Position numbers and translations under genes: made by a program
The notes under the pieces: model-generated
Seen by the model: the letters and a program-made list of their open reading frames with translations, nothing else
Databases searched by the model: none
Told to the model about the DNA's origin: nothing
NCBI GenBank assembly: GCA_002377605.1
Contig: DFQD01000189.1
Coordinates: 4,839 to 34,695 of the forward strand
DNA: 29,857 bases
Reading direction: 5' to 3'
Source of the DNA: Gammaproteobacteria bacterium UBA3498
Lineage (GTDB): Bacteria > Pseudomonadota > Gammaproteobacteria > Pseudomonadales > Pseudohongiellaceae
Shown: positions 15,933 through 24,671 of the stretch, in pieces
Layout: every line of letters starts with the position of its first letter
Numbering within the stretch: the stretch's first letter is position 1

Positions 15933-17537
15933 CTACATCCTAAAGACGCCGAACTTCGTGTCCTCGATTGGTGCGTTGCGTGTAATTTCCATGCAGCGGG
16001 CAATAATGCTTCTGGTTTGTGCTGGTTCGATAACACCATCATCCCACAGGCGTGCGGATGCGTAGTATGGATGCCCCTGGGTTTGATAAGTTTCCAGGAT
16101 TGGTTTTCGAAACTCTGTTTCTTGTTCCTTTGACCATTCTCGGTTTTTCTTTTCCATTTGGTCACGCTTAATTGTGGCAAGTACTCCTGCGGCCTGCTCC
16201 CCACCCATGACAGATATACGGGCGTTTGGCCACATGAACATGAAGCGAGGATCATAGGCTCTTCCGCACATGCCGTAATTACCAGCACCAAATGAACCAC
16301 CAACAATGATGGTAAACTTTGGCACTTTGGCGCAAGCAACAGCCATTACCATCTTCGCCCCATGCTTAGCGATGCCACCTTCTTCGAAGGCCTTGCCGAC
16401 CATAAAGCCAACAATATTTTGCAAAAACAGAAGCGGAATTTTTCTTTGGGAGCAAAGTTCAATAAAGTGCGCGCCTTTAGTTGCAGATTCGCTAAACAAT
16501 ATTCCGTTATTAGCAACGATACCAATTGGATGACCATCAATGTGAGCAAAACCGCAAACCAGAGTCTTACCATACAGCGCTTTGAATTCATCGAATTTTG
16601 AGCCATCGACGACGCGCGCGATAATTTCTCTTGCATCATAAGACATGGAAGGATTTTCAGGCACGACACCATTGAGTTCTTCAATGTCGTACTTTGGTTC
16701 TTCTACATTTGCCGCAGTGTTACTTAGTGGCTCTCGATTTAAATGACTGAGAATGTTGCGAGTTATTTCCAATGCATGTTCATCGTTTTCTGCATAGTAG
16801 TCTGACACACCTGACTTGCGGCAGTGTACTTCGGCTCCTCCCAGCTCTTCCGCATCAACAACTTCACCGGTCGCAGCTTTAACTAAGGGTGGGCCAGCTA
16901 AAAATATAGTGGCTTGCTCGCGCACCATTACACATTCATCTGACATTGCCGGAACATAGGCGCCCCCAGCAGTGCACGATCCCATTACTACTGCAATTTG
17001 AGGAATGCCTTGAGCCGACATTTTAGCCTGGTTAAAGAAGATCCGACCAAAGTGATTTTTGTCTGGGAACACCTGATCTTGTCGAGGTAAGTTGGCACCA
17101 CCGGAATCAACGAGATAGATACAGGGTAAGTTGTTTTGCGCTGCGATGTCCTGGGCGCGCAAATGTTTCTTTACACTTATAGGGTAGTAGGTGCCGCCTT
17201 TGACCGTTGCGTCGTTGACGATAATGACGCAATCAATTCCCCATACTTTGCCAATGCCAGTCAGTATCCCTGCCGCCGGAACATCTTCACCGTAAACGTT
17301 ATAAGCCGCGAGTTGTGAAAATTCCAGAAACTCAGTGCTTGTATCTATTAGCGACTTAATGCGATCTCTTGGAAGTAACTTTCCTCTAGCTATGTGTTTC
17401 TCTTTAGCTGCTTTAGGACCACCAGCTTCTATTATCTTGAGCTTTTTTTTCAAGTCATTTATCTGCAATTGCATTGCAGTTTCATTGCTCGCGAATGAGT
17501 TACTTTCCTTATTTATCTTAGTTTCAATTACCGGCAT
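15933..17537 (-). CDS. mccB: Methylcrotonyl-CoA carboxylase carboxyltransferase (beta) subunit
   Basis: Cytoplasmic biotin-dependent carboxyltransferase of the leucine/isovalerate pathway; it moves CO2 from biotin to 3-methylcrotonyl-CoA. The 534 residues are the normal length. Markers are GKLLPRDRIKSLID, the N-domain CIYLVDSGGANLPRQDQVFP, VMGSCTAGGAYVPAMSDE, FLAGPPLVKAATGE and, in the C-domain, IPLLFLQNIVGFMVG and GGSFGAGNYGMCGRAYDPRF. AGAGGG sits six bases from the ATG. The biotin-carrying alpha subunit (liuD) is not in the window, and neither are liuA, liuC or liuE, so the pathway genes are split. It reads the same way as liuR upstream, with 98-127 bases between. Confidence 0.95.
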   Translation of the reverse strand: MPVIETKINKESNSFASNETAMQLQINDLKKKLKIIEAGGPKAAKEKHIARGKLLPRDRIKSLIDTSTEFLEFSQLAAYNVYGEDVPAAGILTGIGKVWGIDCVIIVNDATVKGGTYYPISVKKHLRAQDIAAQNNLPCIYLVDSGGANLPRQDQVFPDKNHFGRIFFNQAKMSAQGIPQIAVVMGSCTAGGAYVPAMSDECVMVREQATIFLAGPPLVKAATGEVVDAEELGGAEVHCRKSGVSDYYAENDEHALEITRNILSHLNREPLSNTAANVEEPKYDIEELNGVVPENPSMSYDAREIIARVVDGSKFDEFKALYGKTLVCGFAHIDGHPIGIVANNGILFSESATKGAHFIELCSQRKIPLLFLQNIVGFMVGKAFEEGGIAKHGAKMVMAVACAKVPKFTIIVGGSFGAGNYGMCGRAYDPRFMFMWPNARISVMGGEQAAGVLATIKRDQMEKKNREWSKEQETEFRKPILETYQTQGHPYYASARLWDDGVIEPAQTRSIIARCMEITRNAPIEDTKFGVFRM

Positions 17538-17556
17538 GGGAAACCCTCTAACTTTT

Positions 17557-17573
17557 CTTAGTCCATGACTAAG
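17557..17573. promoter_or_regulatory. Inverted repeat ahead of mccB
   Basis: CTTAGTC and GACTAAG form a perfect 7-base inverted repeat around CAT, about 20 bases upstream of the mccB start. It has no T-run and so is not an obvious terminator. It is unlike the LiuR palindrome. It could be a small hairpin in the leader or a binding site. Confidence 0.25.
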
Positions 17574-17635
17574 CTAACTACCTAAATAATTCTCTTCCAA
17601 TCAGACTGTTGCGACACCAAGAATTGCCAGCTCCC

Positions 17636-18010
17636 TTACTGGTCATCCAATGCACTGAGACATATCGACTCAGTCTTTTTTATATCTTTTAGCATGGTGT
17701 TTATTTCTTTCTTCCGTTGTTCTAGGAGAAGCCGTTTTTCCTGAATTTTGAGTAGCAAATTTTCGAGTTGTCTTGTGTTATCAGTTTCTGGTTCGTACAT
17801 CTCGATGATGTCTCGGCTTTCATCAAGAGAAAAACCAATCTTTTTTCCCCGAAGGATAAGTTTCAATCTGACTCTGTCAGATGCAGAAAACACGCGAGTT
17901 CTGCCTTTCCGACCTGGAAAGAGGAGGCCCTTTTCTTCATAAAAGCGAATAGTTCGAGGCGTGATATCAAATTCCTGGGATAGCTCAGAAATGCTGTAGG
18001 CTTCGGTCAT
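17636..18010 (-). CDS. liuR: MerR-family regulator, LiuR type
   Basis: Transcription factor for branched-chain amino acid/isovalerate genes. Starting at the ATG at 18010 gives 124 residues and the LiuR-like opening MTEAYSISELSQEF. An upstream TTG at 18040 would add ten residues but is less likely. The winged-helix part is YSISELSQEFDITPRTIRFY, EKGLLFPGRKGRTRVFSAS; then LKLILRGKKIGFSLDESRDI, a LiuR stretch. A coiled-coil dimerisation helix follows (LENLLLKIQEKRLLLEQRKK). No cysteine-based metal site like that of MerR is present, apart from one Cys near the C-terminus. A perfect palindrome of LiuR type lies 49 bases upstream of its start. Confidence 0.9.
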   Translation of the reverse strand: MTEAYSISELSQEFDITPRTIRFYEEKGLLFPGRKGRTRVFSASDRVRLKLILRGKKIGFSLDESRDIIEMYEPETDNTRQLENLLLKIQEKRLLLEQRKKEINTMLKDIKKTESICLSALDDQ

Positions 18011-18058
18011 ATTGAGGTTCTTGAAATTGCGCAAAATCAATCCTGAGCTTATATTACG

Positions 18059-18074
18059 TTTACGTTAACGTAAA
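18059..18074. promoter_or_regulatory. LiuR operator palindrome
   Basis: TTTACGTTAACGTAAA is a perfect 16-base palindrome in the gap between liuR (minus) and the acyl-CoA synthetase (plus). Its arms and spacing agree, from memory, with the LiuR binding motif described for Proteobacteria. The site is positioned to control both directions and liuR itself. An extra ACGTTTACG overlaps its left side. Confidence 0.75.
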
Positions 18075-18213
18075 GATATTATTATGGAAGAGTTTTTCCT
18101 ACCAATTGTTCGAAAACACCAGCAGAAAGCGGTTTCCCTAACTTCGGATATCTTTTAAATTATTACCCCCAAGTTGGAACATCACCAATACAAATTATTA
18201 GTAAGGAACAACC

Positions 18214-19905
18214 ATGTCGTCAGTCAGCTATGCCAGTGGTCCGGCAGACAAACCTTTATTAGGGGCTCCCATCCCGAAACTCTTTGATCAAATAGTTGCC
18301 CAACATGGTGATCGGGAAGCGGTAGTTTCAATCCACCAGGATGTACGTCTTACTTATGCCGAATTGGCAGACCGAGTTAACAAATTAGCCAAGGCGTTTA
18401 TTGCAGCTGGTTTTGAAAAAGGGGATCGAGTAGGAATCTGGTCACCGAATAATGTTCAATGGTTAACAACGCAGTACGCCACGGCAAAGGCTGGCATTAT
18501 TTTGGTAACTATTAATCCTGCCTATCGTGTTCATGAGCTTGCTTACGTATTAGAACAGTCCGGTTGCAAAGGGCTAGTTATGCAAAATCAATTTAAGACT
18601 TCCGATTACGAAGGAATGATTTCTGAGTTATGTCCTGATTTAGCGGAATGTTCTGCAGGTGCATTGAACAGCGAACAGTTTCCAAACTTAAAAGTAGTAA
18701 TCTCGGTGACATCATCAGATCTTACCGGTATCTACGATTGGACTGATTTCCTTGGACTAGCTTCCAATAAGAGCGACGAAGAACTAAGTGTACGTCAGTC
18801 GAATCAAGATATGGATGATGCTATTAACATTCAATACACGAGTGGCACTACCGGATTCCCCAAAGGTGCGACACTGAGTCATCACAATATTCTAAATAAT
18901 GGCTACTTTGTTGCATCGACGATGAACTTTACCGAAGAGGATCGTCTAGTAATTCCCGTTCCGCTTTATCACTGTTTTGGCATGGTTATGGGAAATCTTG
19001 GTTGTTTAAGTCACGGTGCTTGCGCAATTTATCCGAGCGAAGGATTTGATCCGGAAGCAGTCTTGCAAGCCGTGCAAGCAGAAAGAGCAACGGCGCTGTT
19101 CGGTGTGCCAACTATGTTTATAGCTGAATTGGCATTACCAAACTTTTCTGATTACAAACTATCAACATTGCGCACTGGCATTATGGCAGGCGCTCCATGC
19201 CCCATTGAAACTATGAAGCAAGTGAGCGAATTAATGCACATGACCGAAGTTGAGATTGCGTATGGCATGACTGAAACCAGTCCGGTAAGTTTTCAAACAC
19301 GTGTAGATTCTCCCTTAGATAAAAGAGTAAGTACTGTCGGCCGCGTACATCCACACGTAGAAGTGAAAATAACTGATCCTGAAACCGGCAGCATATGCCC
19401 TGTAGGCGAAATGGGAGAGCTCTGCACACGAGGTTATTCTATTATGCTGGGCTATTGGGAAAACCCTGAAGCAACTGCTACTGCGATCGACTCAAACGGC
19501 TGGATGCATACAGGCGATACGGCAATCATGGACGAAGATGGTTATGTAAACATTGTTGGTAGAATCAAAGACATGATTGTCCGCGGTGGTGAAAATGTTT
19601 ATCCACGTGAGATCGAAGAGTACTTGATGACTCATGACAATATCGAAGCAGTCCAAGTAACTGGCGTGCCCGATCCAAAGTATGGAGAGGAAATTATCGC
19701 CTGGGTTAGTTTAGTCGTAAGTGCCGAAATGTCAGAAGATGATGTAAAAGATTATTGCAAAGGAAAGATCGCCCACTACAAAGTACCTCGGTACATTCGG
19801 TTCGGTGAAGACTTTCCAATGACAGTAACTGGCAAAGTGCAAAAGTTTAAGATGCGTGAGATCAGTATTAAGGAATTAGGCTTAGAAGAGCAGGCCACAG
19901 CTTAA
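18214..19905 (+). CDS. AMP-forming acyl-CoA synthetase
   Basis: Cytoplasmic ligase of 563 residues that activates a carboxylic acid to its acyl-CoA via an acyl-adenylate. The P-loop-like motif is IQYTSGTTGFPKGATLSH (A3), then YGMTETSPVS (A5), WMHTGDTAIMDEDGYVNIVG (A7) and IKDMIVRGGENVYPREIEE (A8), ending TGKVQKFKMRE with the catalytic Lys. TAAGGA lies at good spacing before the ATG. The LiuR palindrome upstream and liuR on the other side suggest it feeds branched-chain or medium-chain acids into the liu pathway; it is shorter than acetoacetyl-CoA synthetase (about 650). The next gene follows after 16 bases and is probably co-transcribed. Confidence 0.93.
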   Translation: MSSVSYASGPADKPLLGAPIPKLFDQIVAQHGDREAVVSIHQDVRLTYAELADRVNKLAKAFIAAGFEKGDRVGIWSPNNVQWLTTQYATAKAGIILVTINPAYRVHELAYVLEQSGCKGLVMQNQFKTSDYEGMISELCPDLAECSAGALNSEQFPNLKVVISVTSSDLTGIYDWTDFLGLASNKSDEELSVRQSNQDMDDAINIQYTSGTTGFPKGATLSHHNILNNGYFVASTMNFTEEDRLVIPVPLYHCFGMVMGNLGCLSHGACAIYPSEGFDPEAVLQAVQAERATALFGVPTMFIAELALPNFSDYKLSTLRTGIMAGAPCPIETMKQVSELMHMTEVEIAYGMTETSPVSFQTRVDSPLDKRVSTVGRVHPHVEVKITDPETGSICPVGEMGELCTRGYSIMLGYWENPEATATAIDSNGWMHTGDTAIMDEDGYVNIVGRIKDMIVRGGENVYPREIEEYLMTHDNIEAVQVTGVPDPKYGEEIIAWVSLVVSAEMSEDDVKDYCKGKIAHYKVPRYIRFGEDFPMTVTGKVQKFKMREISIKELGLEEQATA

Positions 19906-19921
19906 GGAATAAGTAACAAAA

Positions 19922-20626
19922 ATGATTTATCCCCACGGAGATATAGAAAAAATTGGCACGGATGCCTTCATGGTCCGGGGCAGTATTAAAATAAACCCTT
20001 TAATGCGCATTACCCGTAACATGGGAATTATTCGAGAAGATCATGAACTAACTCTTATTAACCCCATTCGTCTTAAAAAAAAGACAGAAGAAAAATTAAA
20101 GGATATGGGAGAGCTTAAAAATATAATCAGGTTAGGAGCCTTTCATGGAATAGATGATCCTTACTATGTAGACAACTTTAAAGCACAATTCTGGAGCCAG
20201 CCCGGGGGTACGACCTATATCGAGCCTGTTTTGGATATTGAAATAGGCATGGGTGGATTAACTCCTGTTCACGATTGCGAGTTTTTTCAATTTCAAGGAA
20301 CTACCCAACCGGAATGCGCGTTACTTCTGAAGCGTGATAGTGGAATTCTTTTTACCTGCGATGCCATCCAACATTATGGTGACTATAGCTATAACAACTG
20401 GCTGGCAAGGATAGTCATGCCACGAATCGGATTTCCTAAAGGAACGATTGTTGGTCCAATCTGGTTAAAGTTGATGACGCCGGAAGGAGGAAGTTTAAAG
20501 TCTGAATTTCAGCGCCTGCTGCAGTTAGAATTCAACAGTCTTTTATCCGCCCATGGGACTTTTATTACCCAGGGCGCCCGCGGAGCTGTAATAAACGCTG
20601 TTTCTGCAGCGTTTAGCCATGACTAA
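19922..20626 (+). CDS. Metallo-beta-lactamase-like fold protein lacking zinc ligands
   Basis: Cytoplasmic protein of 234 residues with no signal peptide. The strand pattern (TDAFMVRGSIKINPLMRITR, IIREDHELTLINPIR, NIIRLGAFHGIDDPYYVDNF, GILFTCDAIQHYG) follows the MBL layout. However, the HxHxDH position is represented only by FHGIDDPYY (H75, D78, D79), so the dinuclear zinc site is missing or reduced. AAGGAATA is ten bases from the ATG. It follows the acyl-CoA synthetase by 16 bases, so it may work on an acyl-CoA or ester linked to it, or be a non-enzymatic partner. Known examples of this MBL-like group remain, as far as I know, without assigned function. Confidence 0.65.
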   Translation: MIYPHGDIEKIGTDAFMVRGSIKINPLMRITRNMGIIREDHELTLINPIRLKKKTEEKLKDMGELKNIIRLGAFHGIDDPYYVDNFKAQFWSQPGGTTYIEPVLDIEIGMGGLTPVHDCEFFQFQGTTQPECALLLKRDSGILFTCDAIQHYGDYSYNNWLARIVMPRIGFPKGTIVGPIWLKLMTPEGGSLKSEFQRLLQLEFNSLLSAHGTFITQGARGAVINAVSAAFSHD

Positions 20627-20697
20627 ATCCTTCCCATTTTCTGCTCCGCCTTGCCCCAAACAAACTCCTGTAGCCGCGCACCGAAATTGATTCTAGA

Positions 20698-21753
20698 ATG
20701 CAGGCATCTTGTCTTGTCTTGGATTTCTTTTTGATTAAAAAGATACTGAAATTAATTGGTATAGGTATCGTATCCTTTGTGCTTGGAATATTACTTATTG
20801 GTGCTGTAGGTTCTTCTTTATCTTTAGATAGAGATTTCAATCACACTCGAAGCACTGAACAACTTCCACTCTACTCAAATACATACTCAACTGGTGAGGC
20901 TACAGGGCTCGTAAAAATCGAGGCTAACGGTTTCGAGTTTCGTGCGCGCATTGCAAACAATCGAAATAATAGTCTCGAGCAGGAAACTGTAATTTTTCTT
21001 CATGGTTTTCCAACAACTTCAGCAATGTGGGAACCAATAATAAGCCCAATCGCGAGTGCTGGTTATCGCGTTGTGGCTTTCGATCAAAGAGGCTATAGCC
21101 CCGGGGCAAGACCTTTAGATTCGTCTGCATATCAAGTTCCAGAATTAGTGAGCGATGTAATCGCAGTAGCAGACGCAGTTGGCGCGGATAGATTTCATCT
21201 CATCGGGCATGATTGGGGTTCGGCGGTTGGTTGGGCAACTGTGATGGAATACCCAGAAAGAATCTTGTCCTGGACTGGAATTTCTATCGCTCACCCCGCT
21301 GCCTTTAGTGCAGCTCTTGCTTCAGATCCTGACCAACAATCACGCAGTAGTTACTTTCTCTTATTCACAATGCCTTGGGTACCGGAGACCTTGTTAACCT
21401 TTAATAATCTTGCGGCATTAACGTCGATATTCGCTGATATGCGGCCTTCGCAGAAAGAAGAGTATCGTGCGGTATTTTCTGAACCTGGTGCGCTCACGGC
21501 GACATTGAATTGGTACCGGCAAATGGGAGCGAGTCTGGATAGTGGTTCGGAATCAGATCCCTATATTGAAGTGCCTACCTTATTTGTATGGGGCAATAAT
21601 GATCCTTCCGCCGGAAGAGCTGCGGTTGAGGGTCAGGAAAAGTACATGAATGGGCCCTATGTCAAACTGGAACTGGCAGGTGGTCATTGGCTGATTACCT
21701 CACACAGCAATGCAATCTTGAAATCATTGCTGGAACACCTGGATTCAAACTAA
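20698..21753 (+). CDS. Membrane-anchored alpha/beta hydrolase (epoxide hydrolase/dehalogenase type)
   Basis: Hydrolase of 351 residues with an N-terminal membrane segment (about 12-38, KILKLIGIGIVSFVLGILL), so the catalytic domain is probably periplasmic. The oxyanion loop is IFLHGFPTTSAMW (H102), then FDQRGYSPGARP, the nucleophile elbow LIGHDWGSAVGW (D172) and the acid/His region FVWGNNDPS and GGHWLITSHS. An Asp rather than Ser nucleophile points to soluble epoxide hydrolase or haloalkane dehalogenase relatives. The first ATG has no clear ribosome site, so a downstream start is possible. The substrate is unknown. The gene is 71 bases after the MBL-like gene, separate from the following Tat gene. 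Confidence 0.85.
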   Translation: MQASCLVLDFFLIKKILKLIGIGIVSFVLGILLIGAVGSSLSLDRDFNHTRSTEQLPLYSNTYSTGEATGLVKIEANGFEFRARIANNRNNSLEQETVIFLHGFPTTSAMWEPIISPIASAGYRVVAFDQRGYSPGARPLDSSAYQVPELVSDVIAVADAVGADRFHLIGHDWGSAVGWATVMEYPERILSWTGISIAHPAAFSAALASDPDQQSRSSYFLLFTMPWVPETLLTFNNLAALTSIFADMRPSQKEEYRAVFSEPGALTATLNWYRQMGASLDSGSESDPYIEVPTLFVWGNNDPSAGRAAVEGQEKYMNGPYVKLELAGGHWLITSHSNAILKSLLEHLDSN

Positions 21754-21945
21754 GCTGGAAATTTGCTTATTCTAGCCATGCTAGCTCGAAGAAATAGTGC
21801 TTTGACACCGCAATTGATTGAATTCGGCCCGATGCTGAGGCTATGATGCTGCTATTGTACGTAGGATTCTGGAATCAAATGTCAGGACTCCTATAAATAA
21901 AAGAATTAATTACGCAACCAGCCTGTACAGGCTACGGGAGGACCT

Positions 21946-23091
21946 ATGAAAACTACCCGACGTGGATTTGGAACCATCGCCCTGGGCGCTGCCGTTGGTG
22001 CTATTTCTGGAACATCAGTTTTTACTCGTAAAGCCCACGCCCAGACCCGTGCTAACCACGCAAACGGCGTCTACGATAACGGCATTATTCAATTGAATCA
22101 GAATGAGAGTGCCCGCGGTCCTGGACCGAAAACTATGGACGCCATGCATACCCATACTACCAAGCGGGTAGGGCGTGGTTACTCCCCTGATCACGTGAAT
22201 GAGCTACATCGAGGCATTGCTGATTACTACAATATCAGTACTGACAATGTACAGCTGGCCACGGGTTCAACTCCCTTACTGCAAGGATCGGTTCGGGCTT
22301 TCTGTAGCGCTGATAAAACATTCGTCACTCCGATGCCTACTTACTCAACTAGTTTGAGTACAGCACGAACAATTAACGCAGCCACAATCGAATTGCCTCT
22401 TGGAAGCGATCTAGGAGTTGATTTAGATTCTTTGGCAAACAATGGTGATGGGGCTGGTTTGTTGTATCTGTGTAATCCAAACAATCCAACCGGTACAGTG
22501 CATGGACCAGATGCGATTGAAGCGTTCGTCCGCAGAGTGATGCGTGAAAACCCAGACACTTATGTTCATATCGATGAAGCTTATATTAACTATACGCGTC
22601 CAGGCGCAATGGAAACTGCTTTACCACTGGCCCTGGAATTCGACAAAGTGTTTATAACTCGTTCGTTCTCTAAAGCACACGGTCTTGCCGGCATGCGCAT
22701 TGGTTACGCTCTTGCTCAGGAAGAAACCCTAGCGAAGATTCGCAGAGCCTGGGGTATGGGTGATGTAAATATGCTTGGTGCGGTAGCAGCATTAACTGCA
22801 TTGGAAGATAAAGAACACATCGCATGGGAAGCTGAGGAAAATGCAGCTATCCGAGATGAAGTAATCGGCTTCTTCCGCAGCCGCGGACACGAAGTACCAG
22901 ATTCCAATACGAACCATATCTTCGTGAACATTGGAATGCCAGCGGCGCAGTTTAGAGAAGCCTGTCTGGAGGACAATGTTTTGGTGGGACGTGACTTTCC
23001 ACCTCTTGAGCAATCACATTGCCGTATTTCTCTCGGAAGCAGAGAAGAAATGAAGATTGCGATGGAAGTTTTTGCAAAAGTATTGGGATAA
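21946..23091 (+). CDS. Tat-exported HisC-like PLP aminotransferase
   Basis: Fold-type I PLP aminotransferase of 381 residues with a Tat signal (MKTTRRGFGT, cleavage near KAHAQ at 33). GGGAGGA is well spaced before the ATG. The enzyme core resembles histidinol-phosphate aminotransferase: LATGSTPLLQG for the phosphate loop, LCNPNNPTGTV, VHIDEAYINY (D210) and the Schiff-base lysine K243 in ITRSFSKAHGLAGMR, with a C-terminal RISLGS. Cytoplasmic HisC has no such leader, so this one acts in the periplasm, exported folded with its cofactor. A strong terminator follows. Its substrate is not evident; the adjacent exported amidohydrolase and MalY-like enzyme suggest extracytoplasmic use of amino acids. 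Fold and export are confident, role is not. Confidence 0.9.
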   Translation: MKTTRRGFGTIALGAAVGAISGTSVFTRKAHAQTRANHANGVYDNGIIQLNQNESARGPGPKTMDAMHTHTTKRVGRGYSPDHVNELHRGIADYYNISTDNVQLATGSTPLLQGSVRAFCSADKTFVTPMPTYSTSLSTARTINAATIELPLGSDLGVDLDSLANNGDGAGLLYLCNPNNPTGTVHGPDAIEAFVRRVMRENPDTYVHIDEAYINYTRPGAMETALPLALEFDKVFITRSFSKAHGLAGMRIGYALAQEETLAKIRRAWGMGDVNMLGAVAALTALEDKEHIAWEAEENAAIRDEVIGFFRSRGHEVPDSNTNHIFVNIGMPAAQFREACLEDNVLVGRDFPPLEQSHCRISLGSREEMKIAMEVFAKVLG

Positions 23092-23119
23092 ACCGAGACT
23101 GAAGTAAAAAACATAAAAC

Positions 23120-23153
23120 AAAAGGGACTGGGTTTCTACTCAGTCCCTTTTTT
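23120..23153 (+). terminator. Rho-independent terminator after the HisC-like gene
   Basis: AAAAGGGACTG pairs with CAGTCCCTTTT around a 10-base loop, followed directly by a run of T. It lies 28 bases after the stop codon of the HisC-like gene, so the next gene needs its own promoter. Confidence 0.9.
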
Positions 23154-23204
23154 ATTCCAAGCCAATAAGAATACTAAGTTGTTTAGAATATGAGGTTGAG
23201 TGTC

Positions 23205-24671
23205 ATGAGTTTCTTTAAACGAATAGGCATGATCATAGCCGTCGCATTTATTTCTGAAATGGGTGTTTATGCACAAGATGATAAAGCGACAGTAATGCAG
23301 TACATCGATGACAATGCCACTTTGTATGGTGAAGTTGCCCAACAAATATGGGACTGGGCCGAAGTTGGTTATCTAGAAACTCAAAGTTCAAACCTGTTAC
23401 AGCAACAACTTTCGAATGCAGGTTTTGAAATGACAACTGGTGTTGCAGGAATCCCTACGGCGTTTGTCGCAAGCTGGAGCGCAGGCACTGGTGGTCCTAT
23501 CGTTGGGATTTTGGCTGAGTACGACGCTCTTCCTGGTATTACTCAGGACAGAAATCCTTTAAGAGATGCTATTGATCATAAAGCAGCGGGCCATGCCTGT
23601 GGCCATCACTTATTTGGGACAGGGTCGGTTGCCGCCGCCATAGCAACAAAAATGTGGATGCAGGAAACCGGACAGATTGGCGAAATTCGTCTTTATGGAA
23701 CGCCTGCCGAAGAGGGCGGAGCAGGTAAAGTCTATATGGTGAGAGATGGGCTATTCGATGATGTAGACGTAGTTTTGCATTGGCATCCTAGCGATTCAAA
23801 TTCAGCTGATGCCCGCAGTTCACTCGCAAACAAATCGGCGAAGTTCAGGTTTACTGGATTATCCGCACATGCCGCTGGTGCGCCCCACCGCGGCCGTTCG
23901 GCACTGGACGGTGTTGAGGCCATGAATCATATGGTGAATCTGATGCGAGAACATGTACCTATGGAAACTCGCATTCACTATGTAATTACTTCCGGTGGAG
24001 CAGCACCTAATGTGGTGCCAGATTTTTCTGAAGTTTATTATTACGTACGCCATCCTGATCCGGCCCAGGTGAATGAGATTTTTGATCGGGTGGTACAAAC
24101 TGCAGAGGGTGCTGCGTTGGGCACGGATACCGAAATGGAGTTTGAAGTAATCCACGGTATCTATAACGTACTGCCTAATATTTCTCTACAGGAAGCCATT
24201 TATTCCAATCTTACAAGAGTGGGTGGCGTCGAATATAGCACCGAAGAAAGACAATTTGCTGAGACCTTGCGTTCAGCATTGCCTCCCAATGCTCCTCCGG
24301 TAGAAGCGGCGGCAATTATTCGACCAATGATAGTAAATGAACGTGGTGGTGGTGGCTCTACCGATGTCGCCGATGTAAGTTGGGCGGTCGCCACTGGCGG
24401 TATGCGAGCAGCAACTTGGGTGCCAGGTACTTCTTCTCATTCCTGGCAAGCAGTGGCGGCAGGTGGCACATCAATTGGAAATAAGGGAATGATTGTCGCT
24501 GCCAAAACTTTAGCAATGACAGCTGTGGACTTAATGACCAATGATGCCTTGGTTAAGAATGCCAAGAATGAACATCAAAACAGGCTGCCTTCAGGTTGGG
24601 TTTACGAGCCATTGTTGGGAGATCGTCCGCCACCTCTGGATTATCGTCTGCCTGCAAACCCAGCCAACTAA
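23205..24671 (+). CDS. Exported M20 amidohydrolase, AbgB-like
   Basis: Zinc amidohydrolase of 488 residues, probably periplasmic. The ATG at 23205 is chosen because GAGG precedes it and it opens a Sec signal (SFFKRIGMIIAVAFISEMGV, cleavage near VYAQ). The upstream ATG at 23190 adds five residues and lacks a ribosome site. M20 ligands and signatures are GHACGHHLFGTGSV, GTPAEEGGAGKVYMV, VLHWHPSDSN, the dimerisation segment ALDGVEAMNHMVNLM and the AbgB-type ending PGTSSHSWQAVAAGG. AbgB hydrolyses p-aminobenzoyl-glutamate, but the family also splits N-acyl amino acids. It sits between two Tat-exported PLP enzymes, and could release an amino acid for them. Confidence 0.9.
   Translation: MSFFKRIGMIIAVAFISEMGVYAQDDKATVMQYIDDNATLYGEVAQQIWDWAEVGYLETQSSNLLQQQLSNAGFEMTTGVAGIPTAFVASWSAGTGGPIVGILAEYDALPGITQDRNPLRDAIDHKAAGHACGHHLFGTGSVAAAIATKMWMQETGQIGEIRLYGTPAEEGGAGKVYMVRDGLFDDVDVVLHWHPSDSNSADARSSLANKSAKFRFTGLSAHAAGAPHRGRSALDGVEAMNHMVNLMREHVPMETRIHYVITSGGAAPNVVPDFSEVYYYVRHPDPAQVNEIFDRVVQTAEGAALGTDTEMEFEVIHGIYNVLPNISLQEAIYSNLTRVGGVEYSTEERQFAETLRSALPPNAPPVEAAAIIRPMIVNERGGGGSTDVADVSWAVATGGMRAATWVPGTSSHSWQAVAAGGTSIGNKGMIVAAKTLAMTAVDLMTNDALVKNAKNEHQNRLPSGWVYEPLLGDRPPPLDYRLPANPAN

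Noticed and set aside
15929..16339. Minus-strand open frame at the mccB end
   Set aside because: Other frame of the strongly supported mccB gene; no motif.
20613..20840. Minus-strand open frame across the gap before the hydrolase
   Set aside because: Overlaps the hydrolase start and membrane segment; poor composition, no ribosome site seen.
22716..23114. Minus-strand open frame of 132 codons
   Set aside because: Antisense to the HisC-like gene and overlapping it; no recognisable domain.
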